Source of the DNA: Aeromonas caviae
Lineage (GTDB): Bacteria > Pseudomonadota > Gammaproteobacteria > Enterobacterales > Aeromonadaceae
NCBI RefSeq assembly: GCF_000819785.1
Contig: NZ_CDBK01000069.1
Location: 53,106-117,105, forward strand
Reading direction: 5' to 3'
Length of the DNA stretch: 64,000 nucleotides
Shown: one piece after another, positions 53,742-62,270 of the stretch
How the letters are laid out: each line of letters opens with the position of its first letter
Numbering within the stretch: position 1 is the stretch's first letter
Notes under the pieces: generated by a model
The model's input: only the letters and a program-made list of their open reading frames with translations
Database searches by the model: none
What the model was told of the DNA's origin: nothing
Position numbers and translations under genes: made by a program

Positions 53742-53761
53742 AGGCATGGGAACATGCCTTC
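53740..53761. terminator. Hairpin at the end of the kinase gene
   Basis: GAAGGCATG / CATGCCTTC with GGAA loop, overlapping the kinase stop and facing the convergent pilin-like gene. There is no T-run, so a stability hairpin is as likely as a terminator. Confidence 0.5.
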
Positions 53762-53772
53762 GGCTCCTGTGG

Positions 53773-54213
53773 TCAGCCCAGCCAGTACACCATCAACTCA
53801 TAGGCGGCGTCGCCCACCTGGTCCGGTCTGGCTGACGGGGCCTGATAGCTGAGGTAATAGCGGGTCGCCTGCGCCAGGGGGAGGGCGCGGCTTGCTTCGA
53901 GGGGTTGTCCGTTGAGTGCCAGCGTGATCCGGAGATCATCCTGCTGTGGCAGGGAGCCGTAGAGTGCGCGAGCTTGCAAACGATAGGTGGTGTTGAAATC
54001 CGGGTGGCCCAGGTCAGCTGCGAGGATCTGGACGGGAGCCTGTGCCGGATCCGAATTGATGGCCTGGAGGCCTGGGTGGGTAAGCGCTACTTCCATGTTG
54101 GTCTCTTTGCTGGCGGTGGCCTGCCAGTGCAGCTGGCTCACCTGCGTATTGGCGTGAACGGCGGCACTGCTGCAACCGATCATCACTGCCAGCACCATGC
54201 TTTTTTGAAACAT
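53773..54213 (-). CDS. Short EcpA-like pilin, orphan
   Basis: A 146-residue exported protein: signal peptide MFQKSMVLAVMIGCSSAAVHA, then VSQLHWQATASKETNMEVALTHP, which parallels the EcpA mature start (VATWQATAKKDTTSELVVTP), and an ending DAAYELMVYWLG with the alternating pattern of a pilin last strand. AAGGAG lies 6-8 nt before the ATG at 54213. It is separated from the ecp operon by the two-component pair and may be a minor or alternative subunit. Confidence 0.72.
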   Translation of the reverse strand: MFQKSMVLAVMIGCSSAAVHANTQVSQLHWQATASKETNMEVALTHPGLQAINSDPAQAPVQILAADLGHPDFNTTYRLQARALYGSLPQQDDLRITLALNGQPLEASRALPLAQATRYYLSYQAPSARPDQVGDAAYELMVYWLG

Positions 54214-54374
54214 AGTTATCTCCTTTGTCGGACTGGGCCCTCCTTGGCGAGGGCCTCCTCTTATCGGCGCTTTCCCCGAAAGCTGAACCGCTCTCCCCGG
54301 ATTCGCCCATGAGTCGGCGGCAGATAAGGGGTATGATCCGCCCCCTGGCGCCATGCCATTGACGGAGGAGAGCC

Positions 54375-56048
54375 ATGCTCGAAAATCAGATGATGTTGTT
54401 GGCGGTGTTTGAGCGGGCGGCGCTGATGCTGATGACGCTCTTTCTTCTCACCCGCACCCGGCCGTTTCAGCGATTGTTCCAGAAGCGTGACCACACCCCG
54501 GCCGAGCTGGTGCTGGTGGCGGCCATCTTCTGTCTGTTCGCGGTGTTCAGCACCTACACCGGCATTCCGGTGGAGGGGGCCCTCATCAACGTGCGGATCA
54601 TCGCCATCATCTCGGGCGGCATCCTGTTCGGCCCCTGGGTCGGCATTCCGGCCGGGGTCATCTCGGGGCTGCATCGCTATCTCATCGACATGGATGGCCA
54701 CACCTCGATCCCGTGCCTCATCGCCAGCATCATCGCCGGCCTGCTCGCCACCTGGCTGCACCTGCGCTGTCGCAAGTCGCGGCTCTGGCTCTATGGCATC
54801 CTGGCGGGCATGGCCTGCGAGGGGCTGACCATGCTGCTGATCTGGCAACTGACCGAGCCCCATGCGGTAGGTGTGGAGATTGTCAGCCACATTGCCTACC
54901 CGATGATCGCCGGGGCGCTCTGTATCGGGCTCATCATCAAGCTGGTGCAGGACCTGGACGACGAGAAGGAGCTGATTGCCGCCAAGCAGGCCAAGCTGGC
55001 GCTCGACATCGCCAACAAGACGTTGCCGTTTTTCCAGAACATCGATCGCCACTCCCTTAGCCAGGTGTGCGGCATCATTCGCAGCGAGATCAGCGCCGAT
55101 GCGGTGGCCATCACCGATACCCGCGACGTGCTGGCCTATGTGGGGGTGGGCAAGGATTACTACGAGCTGGACGAGCACCACGCCATCAGCGACATGACCC
55201 ACAAAGCGGTGCTGCTCGACCAGATCATCATCAACAACGATCTGCGCCAGTATCACCTCTCCGATTTCCATTCGGTCATCATTATTCCGCTGCGGGAAAA
55301 CGGCGCCGTCAGCGGCACCCTCAAGATCTACTACCGCCGCACCCACAGCATCACCAGCTCCCTCAAGGAGATGGCGGTGGGCCTCTCCCAGCTCATCTCC
55401 ACCCAGATGGAGGTGTCGCGCATCGAGCAGCTCAAGGAGATGACCCGCAAGGCGGAGTTCACCGCGCTGCAGAGCAAGATCAACCCCCACTTCCTGTTCA
55501 ACGCCCTCAATGCCATCTCGTCGCTGATCCGCATCCGTCCCCAGCAGGCACGCCAGCTGATCGCGAATCTCGCGGACTACCTGCGCTACAACCTCAACAA
55601 GGGGGACACCCTCATCGACATCCAGGAGGAGCTGCAGCAGGTGCGCGACTACGTGGCCATCGAGCAGGCCCGCTTCGGCGACAAGCTGGAGGTGGTGTTC
55701 GAGGTGGACGACGTGCATATCCAGGTGCCGAGCCTGCTGTTGCAGCCGTTGGTGGAAAACGCCATCCTGCACGGCATCCAGCCCCGCAGTGCGCCGGGTC
55801 GGGTCACCATCGAGGTGAAGCAGCTGGCGGGCGGCATCCGGGTCGCGGTGCGCGACACCGGCTACGGCATCAGCCAGGCGGTGATCGACGGGGTCGCCGC
55901 CGGTCGGGTGGAGAGCCGCAGCATCGGTCTGATGAACGTGCATCAGCGGGTCAAGCTGCTCTATGGCGACGGCCTGCACCTCAAGCGGCTGGAGCCGGGG
56001 ACCGAAGTCTGTTTCTATCTGCCTGATCAGGAGGCAATGCCATGCTGA
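54375..56048 (+). CDS. ypdA: YpdA (PyrS), LytS-family pyruvate sensor kinase
   Basis: A 557-residue kinase: 5TM-Lyt sensor domain ([20 protein letters not shown] ... [29 protein letters not shown]), GAF domain ([21 protein letters not shown]), His-kinase with His372 in [19 protein letters not shown], and HATPase ([21 protein letters not shown]). It aligns with E. coli YpdA throughout. It senses external pyruvate and phosphorylates YpdB. Its stop overlaps a relic copy of the ypdB start; the functional ypdB begins 77 bp after the stop. Confidence 0.95.
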   Translation: MLENQMMLLAVFERAALMLMTLFLLTRTRPFQRLFQKRDHTPAELVLVAAIFCLFAVFSTYTGIPVEGALINVRIIAIISGGILFGPWVGIPAGVISGLHRYLIDMDGHTSIPCLIASIIAGLLATWLHLRCRKSRLWLYGILAGMACEGLTMLLIWQLTEPHAVGVEIVSHIAYPMIAGALCIGLIIKLVQDLDDEKELIAAKQAKLALDIANKTLPFFQNIDRHSLSQVCGIIRSEISADAVAITDTRDVLAYVGVGKDYYELDEHHAISDMTHKAVLLDQIIINNDLRQYHLSDFHSVIIIPLRENGAVSGTLKIYYRRTHSITSSLKEMAVGLSQLISTQMEVSRIEQLKEMTRKAEFTALQSKINPHFLFNALNAISSLIRIRPQQARQLIANLADYLRYNLNKGDTLIDIQEELQQVRDYVAIEQARFGDKLEVVFEVDDVHIQVPSLLLQPLVENAILHGIQPRSAPGRVTIEVKQLAGGIRVAVRDTGYGISQAVIDGVAAGRVESRSIGLMNVHQRVKLLYGDGLHLKRLEPGTEVCFYLPDQEAMPC

Positions 56049-56131
56049 AAGCCATCATAGTGGAAGACGAATGTTTGATACGGGAGGAGCTGGCCTCTCC
56101 TGTGCTCCTTATGGGGGCAATGTCATGCTGA
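56042..56131 (+). pseudogene. Relic copy of the ypdB 5' end
   Basis: ATG at 56042 opens [18 protein letters not shown], near-identical to the genuine YpdB start [18 protein letters not shown] 83 bp downstream, then diverges and stops after 29 codons. The similarity includes the ribosome-binding region (GGAGGCAATGCC against GGGGGCAATGTC). Most base differences are in third codon positions. Confidence 0.85.
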
Positions 56132-56853
56132 AAGCGATCATTGTGGAAGATGAGTATCTGGCCCGCGAGGAGCTGGCCTTTCTGGTGGGGCAGCACAGCA
56201 ACATCGAGATAGTGGCGAGCTTCGAAGACGGGCTGGAGGCGTTCAAGTATCTGCAGGATCACGAGGTAGACGTGGTGTTTCTGGATATCCAGATCCCCGC
56301 CATCGACGGCCTGCTGCTGGCCAAGAACCTGCACAAGTCCAGCCATCCGCCCCACATCGTCTTCGTCACCGCCTACAAGGAGTTTGCGGTGGAGGCGTTC
56401 GAGCTGGAGGCATTCGACTACATCCTCAAGCCCTACAACGAGCCGCGTCTCATCAATCTGCTGCAGAAGCTCGAACTGGCGGGCAAGTCCCAGCCCCAGG
56501 GTGCGGAGTCCGGGACGCCACAGAACCGCACCGTCAATCTGGTGAAGGGGGAGCGCATCATCGTCACCCCCTGCGAGCAGATCTACTACGCGGAAGCCGA
56601 CGAGAAGCTGACCCATGTCTACACCCGTACCGATCGCTACGTGATGACCATGACCCTCAGCGAGTTCGTCAGTCGGTTGCCTGCCGAGGGGTTCTTCCGC
56701 TGCCACCGCTCCTACTGCGTCAACATCAACAAGATCCGCGAGATAGTGCCCTGGTTCAACAGCACCTATCTCATCCGGCTCCATGACCTGCCGTTCGAGG
56801 TGCCGGTCAGCCGCAGCAACATCAAGGCGTTCCGTCAGCTGATGCGGCTCTGA
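56125..56853 (+). CDS. ypdB: YpdB (PyrR), LytTR response regulator
   Basis: A 242-residue regulator: receiver with VEDE (8-11) and Asp54 (DVVFLDIQIPAIDG), and a LytTR DNA-binding domain (KGERIIVTPCEQIYYAEADEKLTHVYT ... FFRCHRSYCVNINKIREI). It matches E. coli YpdB. ATG 56125 has GGGGGCAA upstream. In E. coli it activates yhjX; here yhjX is the next gene and carries a matching direct repeat. Confidence 0.95.
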   Translation: MLKAIIVEDEYLAREELAFLVGQHSNIEIVASFEDGLEAFKYLQDHEVDVVFLDIQIPAIDGLLLAKNLHKSSHPPHIVFVTAYKEFAVEAFELEAFDYILKPYNEPRLINLLQKLELAGKSQPQGAESGTPQNRTVNLVKGERIIVTPCEQIYYAEADEKLTHVYTRTDRYVMTMTLSEFVSRLPAEGFFRCHRSYCVNINKIREIVPWFNSTYLIRLHDLPFEVPVSRSNIKAFRQLMRL

Positions 56854-56854
56854 T

Positions 56855-56885
56855 TGTCATTCATTCCCGCCGATCTGCATTTCAT
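56855..56885 (+). promoter_or_regulatory. YpdB-type direct repeat upstream of yhjX
   Basis: TGTCATTCAT (56855-56864) and TGCATTTCAT (56876-56885), period 21 bp (10-bp boxes, 11-bp spacer). The E. coli YpdB site is two GGCATTTCAT boxes with an 11-bp spacer (established). Box 2 matches at 9 of 10 positions, box 1 at 6 of 10. A TATAGT -10 element follows at 56919-56924. Confidence 0.7.
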
Positions 56886-56962
56886 GCCGTAATCGGTCGG
56901 CGGGAGCGGCGTCTTGCCTATAGTGGCCCCAGTTTCCTTAAGGCCATTCCTCGAGACGCATC

Positions 56963-58156
56963 ATGACCAGAGAGCTGAATCGCACCCGTTACCTCACCCT
57001 GTTGGGGACCATCATCACCCAGTTCGCGCTGGGATCCGTTTACACCTGGAGCCTGTTCAACGCCCAGCTCTCTGACAAGCTGGACGAGCCGGTGAGCCAG
57101 GTCGCCTTCGCCTTCGGCCTGCTCAGCCTCTCCCTGGCGGTGGCCTCCTCCCTGGCAGGCAAGCTGCAGGAGCGGTTCGGGGTGCGCAACGTCACCCTGG
57201 GCGCCGGCGTGCTGCTCGGCATCGGCTTCTTCCTCACCGCCCATGCCAGCAACCTGGCGATGCTCTACCTCTGCGCCGGCATCCTGGTCGGTTTTGCCGA
57301 CGGTACCGGCTACCTGATGACCCTCTCCAACTGCGTGAAGTGGTTCCCGGAGCGCAAGGGGCTCATCTCCGCCTGCTCCATCGGTGCCTACGGCCTCGGC
57401 AGCCTGGGCTTCAAGTACATCAACCTGCTGCTGCTCTCCAGCAACGGCCTTGAGACCACCTTCCAGCTGTGGGGGCTGATCGCCATGTCCATGGTGCTGG
57501 TGGGTGGCATGCTGATGAAGGATGCGCCCAAGCAGGCCGCCGCCGTGCAGCAGAGCGAGAGCCGCGACTTCACCCTGGCCGAGGCAATGCGCAAGCCCCA
57601 ATACTGGATGCTGGCGCTGATGTTCCTCACCGCCTGCATGAGCGGTCTCTACGTCATCGGCGTGGCCAAGGACATCGGCGAGAAGATGGTGGGCCTGCCG
57701 GCCGTGGTCGCCGCCAACGCCGTCGCCATCATCGCCATGGCCAACCTGGGCGGCCGGCTGGTGCTGGGCATCCTCTCCGACAAGATGTCCCGTATCCGGG
57801 TCATCACCATCGCCCAGTTGATTACCCTGGCGGGCATGGCGCTGCTGCTGTTCGTGCCGCTCAATGCCAACCTCTTCTTCGTGGCGGTGGCCTGTGTGGC
57901 GTTCAGCTTCGGCGGCACCATCACCGTCTACCCCTCGCTGGTGAGCGACTTCTTCGGCCTCAACAATCTGACCAAGAACTACGGAGTCATCTATCTGGGC
58001 TTTGGTCTGGGCAGCATCATCGGCTCCATCGTGGCCTCCCTGTTCGGCGGCTTTATGGCGACCTTCAACCTCATTCTGGTGTTGCTGGTGGTGGCCTTGG
58101 TGCTCTCCCTCACCATCCGCCTACCGGCTCCCGTTGCGGCTGTCGACAGGGCCTGA
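56963..58156 (+). CDS. yhjX: YhjX-like MFS pyruvate transporter (OFA family)
   Basis: A 397-residue, 12-TM MFS protein. LTLLGTIITQFALGSVYTWSLFNAQLSDKL, GKLQERFGVRNVTL, TLSNCVKWFPERKGLISA, GLYVIGVAKDIGEKM and GVIYLGFGLGSIIGSIVASLFGGF follow E. coli YhjX closely. Its E. coli homologue is induced by pyruvate through YpdAB; direct linkage to ypdAB here strengthens the assignment. Inner membrane. Confidence 0.95.
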   Translation: MTRELNRTRYLTLLGTIITQFALGSVYTWSLFNAQLSDKLDEPVSQVAFAFGLLSLSLAVASSLAGKLQERFGVRNVTLGAGVLLGIGFFLTAHASNLAMLYLCAGILVGFADGTGYLMTLSNCVKWFPERKGLISACSIGAYGLGSLGFKYINLLLLSSNGLETTFQLWGLIAMSMVLVGGMLMKDAPKQAAAVQQSESRDFTLAEAMRKPQYWMLALMFLTACMSGLYVIGVAKDIGEKMVGLPAVVAANAVAIIAMANLGGRLVLGILSDKMSRIRVITIAQLITLAGMALLLFVPLNANLFFVAVACVAFSFGGTITVYPSLVSDFFGLNNLTKNYGVIYLGFGLGSIIGSIVASLFGGFMATFNLILVLLVVALVLSLTIRLPAPVAAVDRA

Positions 58157-58182
58157 TCCCTCTCGCTTCTCAAATCATAAAA

Positions 58183-58210
58183 AAAGACCCGGGCCTTGGC
58201 CCGGGTCTTT
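58183..58210. terminator. Bidirectional terminator between yhjX and purK
   Basis: AAAGACCCGGGCC / GGCCCGGGTCTTT, with A-tracts on one side and Ts on the other; 27 bp after yhjX and 19 bp past the purK stop. Confidence 0.92.
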
Positions 58211-58228
58211 GCATGTCAAGGGGTGGAC

Positions 58229-59353
58229 TCAGCGCGGAGGCAGACCCAGCAGGGCGCGCAGCTGGTGCGCGGTGGCCTCGACGGCGGGCCAGTCACGGCC
58301 AGTGACGGTGACGTGGCCCATCTTGCGGCCGGGGCGGGCTTCGCCCTTGCCATAGAGGTGAAGGTGGACCCCGGGCAGGGCCAGGGCGCTAGCCCAGTCC
58401 GGCGTGCCGTCTTGCCACAGATCCCCGAGCAGGTTGAGCAGGATGGCGGGCTGCACCTCAGCCTGCGCCGGCAGCGGCAGATCGCACAGGGCGCGCACCT
58501 GCAACTCGAACTGGCTGCAACCGGCGTTGTCGATGCTGGGATGACCCGAATTGTGGGGCCGGGGGGCCATCTCGTTGACCAGCAGTTCACCGCCGACCAG
58601 GAAGAACTCCACCGTCAGCACACCCACATAGTCGAGGGCGGCGATGATGTGCTCGGCGATGCGCTGGGCCTCGCGCTCCAGGGCGGGCACATTGGCCGGG
58701 GAGCGAGTCTGATCCAGGATGCCGCCGCTGTGCCAGTTCTGCACCAGGGGCAGGGCACTGATGGCACCGCTCGGACTGCGGGCCAGGGTGAGGGCAAACT
58801 CCCCCTCCAGCGGCAGGCGTTTTTCCAGCACGCAAGGGACACCGCTGGCGGCCAGGGCCGTTGGCAATTCGCCCGCATTGTGGATAGTCCACTGCCCCTT
58901 GCCATCGTAGCCCTCGCGGGCGGTCTTGAGGATGGCGGGGAAGAGGTCGCTTGGCAGGGCGGGCAGCGGCTCGCCGGGTAGCAGGGTCAGGTTCGGGGCG
59001 ACCGGTACGCTGGCGCGGGTCAGGAAGGCTTTCTCTTCCCGGCGATCTTGACAGACACGTACTGCGCTCGCGGCCGGGCGCACCGGCTTGTACTGCTCCA
59101 GCAGGGCCAGGGAGGCGGCGGGCACGTTTTCGAACTCGCAGGTGATGGCGTCGCAGCGGCTGGCCAGATCGCGCAGGGCATCGGCATCGTCATAGGCGGC
59201 CACAATCTGCTCGTCGGCGGCTGCACCGGCGATGCTGATGGGGTCCGGGTCCAGCACTATCACCTTGTAGCCGAGACGGTGGGCAGACATCACGAAGTAG
59301 CGGCCGAGCTGGCCGCCACCGAGCATACCCAAAGTGGCGGGGGGCAGTATCAT
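58229..59353 (-). CDS. purK: N5-carboxyaminoimidazole ribonucleotide synthase
   Basis: A 374-residue ATP-grasp enzyme: [56 protein letters not shown] with the catalytic [12 protein letters not shown] signature. It makes N5-CAIR from AIR, ATP and bicarbonate in purine synthesis. Its ATG overlaps the purE stop by 4 bp. Confidence 0.97.
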   Translation of the reverse strand: MILPPATLGMLGGGQLGRYFVMSAHRLGYKVIVLDPDPISIAGAAADEQIVAAYDDADALRDLASRCDAITCEFENVPAASLALLEQYKPVRPAASAVRVCQDRREEKAFLTRASVPVAPNLTLLPGEPLPALPSDLFPAILKTAREGYDGKGQWTIHNAGELPTALAASGVPCVLEKRLPLEGEFALTLARSPSGAISALPLVQNWHSGGILDQTRSPANVPALEREAQRIAEHIIAALDYVGVLTVEFFLVGGELLVNEMAPRPHNSGHPSIDNAGCSQFELQVRALCDLPLPAQAEVQPAILLNLLGDLWQDGTPDWASALALPGVHLHLYGKGEARPGRKMGHVTVTGRDWPAVEATAHQLRALLGLPPR

Positions 59354-59859
59354 GCCGGCTCCTCCAGGGTGAGCGCCAGCACCCGGTCGCGCTCCTTGGC
59401 GCGGAAGCCGTCGAGCTGCTGGTGATAACGGGGAGCGTCGCCATCCTGGGCGACAGAGAGCAGGGACACGGCGAACAGACCGGCATTGGCGGCACCCGCC
59501 TCGCCGATGGCGAAGGTGGCGACCGGCACGCCCTTGGGCATCTGCACGATGGAGAGCAGGGAATCCATCCCCTTGAGCTGGCGGGTGGGGATGGGCACGC
59601 CCAGCACCGGGATCGTGGTCTTGGCGGCCAGCATGCCCGGCAGGTGGGCTGCGCCGCCGGCGCCGGCGATGATGGCGCGCAGACCGCGATCGCGCGCACT
59701 GGCGGCATATTCAAACAGGAGATCCGGGGTGCGATGGGCGGATACGACGCGCGCTTCATAGGGCACGCCGTGCTCCTTGAGGATGCGGGCGGCGGCCTGC
59801 ATCACGGGCCAGTCAGAGTCGGAGCCCATTACCAGGCCGATCATAGGGGGGGTCGTCAT
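59350..59859 (-). CDS. purE: N5-CAIR mutase PurE
   Basis: A 169-residue class I Pur[49 protein letters not shown] with the active-site loops intact. It converts N5-CAIR to CAIR and works with PurK. ATG 59859 follows GAGGA; the frame to 59901 passes the PurR site and is not used. First gene of purEK. Confidence 0.97.
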   Translation of the reverse strand: MTTPPMIGLVMGSDSDWPVMQAAARILKEHGVPYEARVVSAHRTPDLLFEYAASARDRGLRAIIAGAGGAAHLPGMLAAKTTIPVLGVPIPTRQLKGMDSLLSIVQMPKGVPVATFAIGEAGAANAGLFAVSLLSVAQDGDAPRYHQQLDGFRAKERDRVLALTLEEPA

Positions 59860-59877
59860 TACGGCTTCCTCGGATGT

Positions 59878-59887
59878 CAAACGTTTG
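59878..59887 (-). promoter_or_regulatory. PurR box of purEK
   Basis: CAAACGTTTG, the perfect core of the PurR operator consensus (ACGCAAACGTTTGCGT), 19 bp upstream of the purE ATG, so it overlaps the promoter or early leader. Represses purEK when hypoxanthine/guanine bind PurR. Confidence 0.8.
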
Positions 59888-60044
59888 CCGCATGTTACCA
59901 AAAAGCCGTGGGATCTGGCTCAACATTTCTTGTGTTTGACCCTCTCGAATGACGGTCAACGAGCCTCAAGGTACGAGAGGGGGCGAGGATCTGCGCCACT
60001 TGGCACCGGCTTTAGGTAAAAACGACATTAGAAATCCAGATGGC

Positions 60045-60073
60045 TATACATCCAAGGCGGCTCTGCCTATAAT
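60045..60073 (+). promoter_or_regulatory. Promoter of the btuB riboswitch transcript
   Basis: TATAAT (60068-60073) with TATACA 17 bp upstream (60045-60050); places the start just ahead of the cobalamin aptamer. Confidence 0.7.
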
Positions 60074-60084
60074 CCCCCCGCTTT

Positions 60085-60290
60085 GGCGCATCATGCTTAA
60101 AAGGGAATCCGGTGAGAATCCGGAGCTGGCGCGCAGCGGTAAGGGGGAACGAAGCGACATCAGGGCACTGCCGTCAGGTGGGAAGCCGTCGCCGTAGGTC
60201 ATCAGCCCCCAAGCCCGAAGACCTGCCAAAGTTCGTATTTCGGGCCGAGAGAAACCGGCCACGAAGTAGATGCTTACGCGAACTTAAGGA
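60085..60290 (+). promoter_or_regulatory. Cobalamin (B12) riboswitch
   Basis: AGGGAATCCGGTGAGAATCC (60102-60121), GCTGGCGCGCAGCGGTAA and the B12 box AGCCCGAAGACCTGCC (60212-60227) are the conserved aptamer elements. A long-range pair AAGTTCG (60229-60235) / CGAACTT (60279-60285) abuts the AAGGA ribosome-binding site at 60286-60290, so control is probably at translation initiation of btuB. Confidence 0.95.
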
Positions 60291-60296
60291 TCTCTC

Positions 60297-62162
60297 ATGT
60301 CCAAGACATTATTGGCGGCTGCCCTGTTGCCAACGGCGGCCTTTGCCCAACAACTGACCATCCCCGTCAATCCCACCATGGTGGTGACCGCTACCCGTGT
60401 CGCCCAGCCTGCCTCCAGTGTGCTGGCTCCCGTCAACGTGGTGACCCGTGACGAGATCGATCGCCTGCAAGCCCAGACCGTGACCGACGTGGTCAAGACC
60501 CTGCCCGGCGTGGAAGTGGTCAGCAACGGCGGCCGTGGCCAGCTCAGCTCGCTGCGGGTACGTGGTGGCACCTCTTCCCAGACCCTGGTGCTGGTGGACG
60601 GGGTGCGTAGCGCCTCTCTGACCGCCGGGATGACCGAGCTCAACAACCTGCCCCTCAACCAGGTGGAGCGGATCGAATATATCCGCGGTGCACGCGCCAC
60701 TATTTATGGGTCCGATGCCATCGGTGGGGTCATCAACATCATCACTCGCCCGGACCAGGGGACCAATCAGCACAAGTTCAACCTGGGCGCGGGCTCCCAC
60801 AAGCAGCGTCAGGCTGCCTTCAGCAGCGCCAGCCAGGTGGGTGATGCGGGTCAGATCAAGGTCGCTGGTGGTTTCGATGACGAGACCGGCTACAACGTGC
60901 ACCCCATCGCCGGGGTGAACGATGGCGACAAGCATGGCCACCGGGGTTATAACGCCATGGTGGATTATCAGCAGGCGCTGGCCAGCAACTGGGATCTGTT
61001 CGGTACGACCCGCTGGTTCCGCAACATTGCCCAGTACGACAGATCCTCTGCCGCTTCCGCCTGGGGCCCGGCGTTTCATCAACGCAACGAGACCTGGACC
61101 GAGAACCAGAGCTACCAGCTCGGCTCCCGCTATCATGACGAGCGCTACCTGAGCGAACTGCGCGGCGCCTTCTCCAAACAGGATGCCTACGACTACCCGG
61201 ATACCAGCGGCCGCGATCAGTCCGCTGATCGACTCTATACCCGTCAATACACTCTGAACTGGGTCAACAGCGTCAAACTGGACGAGAGCTGGACCCTGGG
61301 GGGCGGCGCCGACTGGCAGCGCGACATGCTGGACGATAGTTCCCGCTCCTCTGGCGTCGCCTTCCCGAGTGACGCCGATGAGCGTGACAACACCGGGCTC
61401 TATGCCCTGGCCCAGTTTGACAACCAGGTCTGGCAGGCCGAGCTGAGCGGTCGCAGCGATGACAACGAGCAGTTCGGACGTCACAACACCTGGCAAACCG
61501 GCGCTGGCTGGCGCTTCGTTGAGGATTATCGGCTCAGTGCCCGTTACGGCACCGGTTTCCGTGCCCCCTCCTTCAACGATCTCTACTACCCGGGGTCCGG
61601 CAATCCTGATCTGAAGCCGGAAGAGTCGAAAAGCCACGAGTTGATGTTGGACGGACAGACCGCAGGTGTGGAGTGGCGCTTGACCGGTTATCGCAACGAC
61701 TTCGAGCAGATGATCCAGTGGGCACCGGACAGCCAGGGCATGTGGACGCCGCAAAACGTCGGCAAGGCGCGGATTGAAGGGGTTGAGCTGGAAGGGGAGT
61801 TCGAGACCGGCTGGCTGAGCCATCGCGTTTCCGCCGAATACAAGGATCCCAAGGACAAGGTCACCGACAAGCAGTTGCAGCTGATCTCCCGCAAGGGGGC
61901 CAAGTGGGTGAGCCAGGCGCAGTGGCAGCAGTTCGATGGCTCCCTGAGCTGGATCTACCAGGGTGAGCGTTATGGTGACGCGGCCAATACCACCCAGCTG
62001 GGCGGTTACAGCGTGTGGAACCTGGCGGTGGGCTACCAGGTTGCACCGTCCTGGAAGGTCTCCGGCAAGATCAGCAACCTGCTGGACAAGGAGTACCAGA
62101 CCTCGGTGGGTTACCCGGCTGACGAGCGTGCCTACTATGTGACGGTGGACTACGCACTCTGA
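60297..62162 (+). CDS. btuB: BtuB, TonB-dependent vitamin B12 receptor
   Basis: A 621-residue outer-membrane receptor. Signal peptide (LLAAALLPTAAFA), TonB box MVVTATR, plug domain (VKTLPGVEVVSNGGRGQLSSLR ... YGSDAIGGVINIIT), then a 22-strand barrel ending YYVTVDYAL (terminal Leu rather than the usual Phe). It imports cobalamin with TonB energy; expression falls when adenosylcobalamin binds the upstream riboswitch. Followed by murI as in E. coli. Confidence 0.96.
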   Translation: MSKTLLAAALLPTAAFAQQLTIPVNPTMVVTATRVAQPASSVLAPVNVVTRDEIDRLQAQTVTDVVKTLPGVEVVSNGGRGQLSSLRVRGGTSSQTLVLVDGVRSASLTAGMTELNNLPLNQVERIEYIRGARATIYGSDAIGGVINIITRPDQGTNQHKFNLGAGSHKQRQAAFSSASQVGDAGQIKVAGGFDDETGYNVHPIAGVNDGDKHGHRGYNAMVDYQQALASNWDLFGTTRWFRNIAQYDRSSAASAWGPAFHQRNETWTENQSYQLGSRYHDERYLSELRGAFSKQDAYDYPDTSGRDQSADRLYTRQYTLNWVNSVKLDESWTLGGGADWQRDMLDDSSRSSGVAFPSDADERDNTGLYALAQFDNQVWQAELSGRSDDNEQFGRHNTWQTGAGWRFVEDYRLSARYGTGFRAPSFNDLYYPGSGNPDLKPEESKSHELMLDGQTAGVEWRLTGYRNDFEQMIQWAPDSQGMWTPQNVGKARIEGVELEGEFETGWLSHRVSAEYKDPKDKVTDKQLQLISRKGAKWVSQAQWQQFDGSLSWIYQGERYGDAANTTQLGGYSVWNLAVGYQVAPSWKVSGKISNLLDKEYQTSVGYPADERAYYVTVDYAL

Positions 62163-62190
62163 TCCCCTTGTCTGGATCTGAAAAATCAGG

Positions 62191-62215
62191 GGCCCTGCCA
62201 TTGGCAGGGCCTTTT
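62191..62215 (+). terminator. btuB terminator
   Basis: GGCCCTGCC / GGCAGGGCC with ATT loop and TTTT tail. Confidence 0.92.
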
Positions 62216-62270
62216 CTATTGGCGCCGGGCGGGAGTATGATCGCGGCCTCGCATTCAAGGGGGAGCTCAG

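Noticed and set aside
54261..55979. 572-codon minus-strand frame opposite ypdA
   Set aside because: Shadow of ypdA; no recognisable motif and overlaps the pilin-like promoter.
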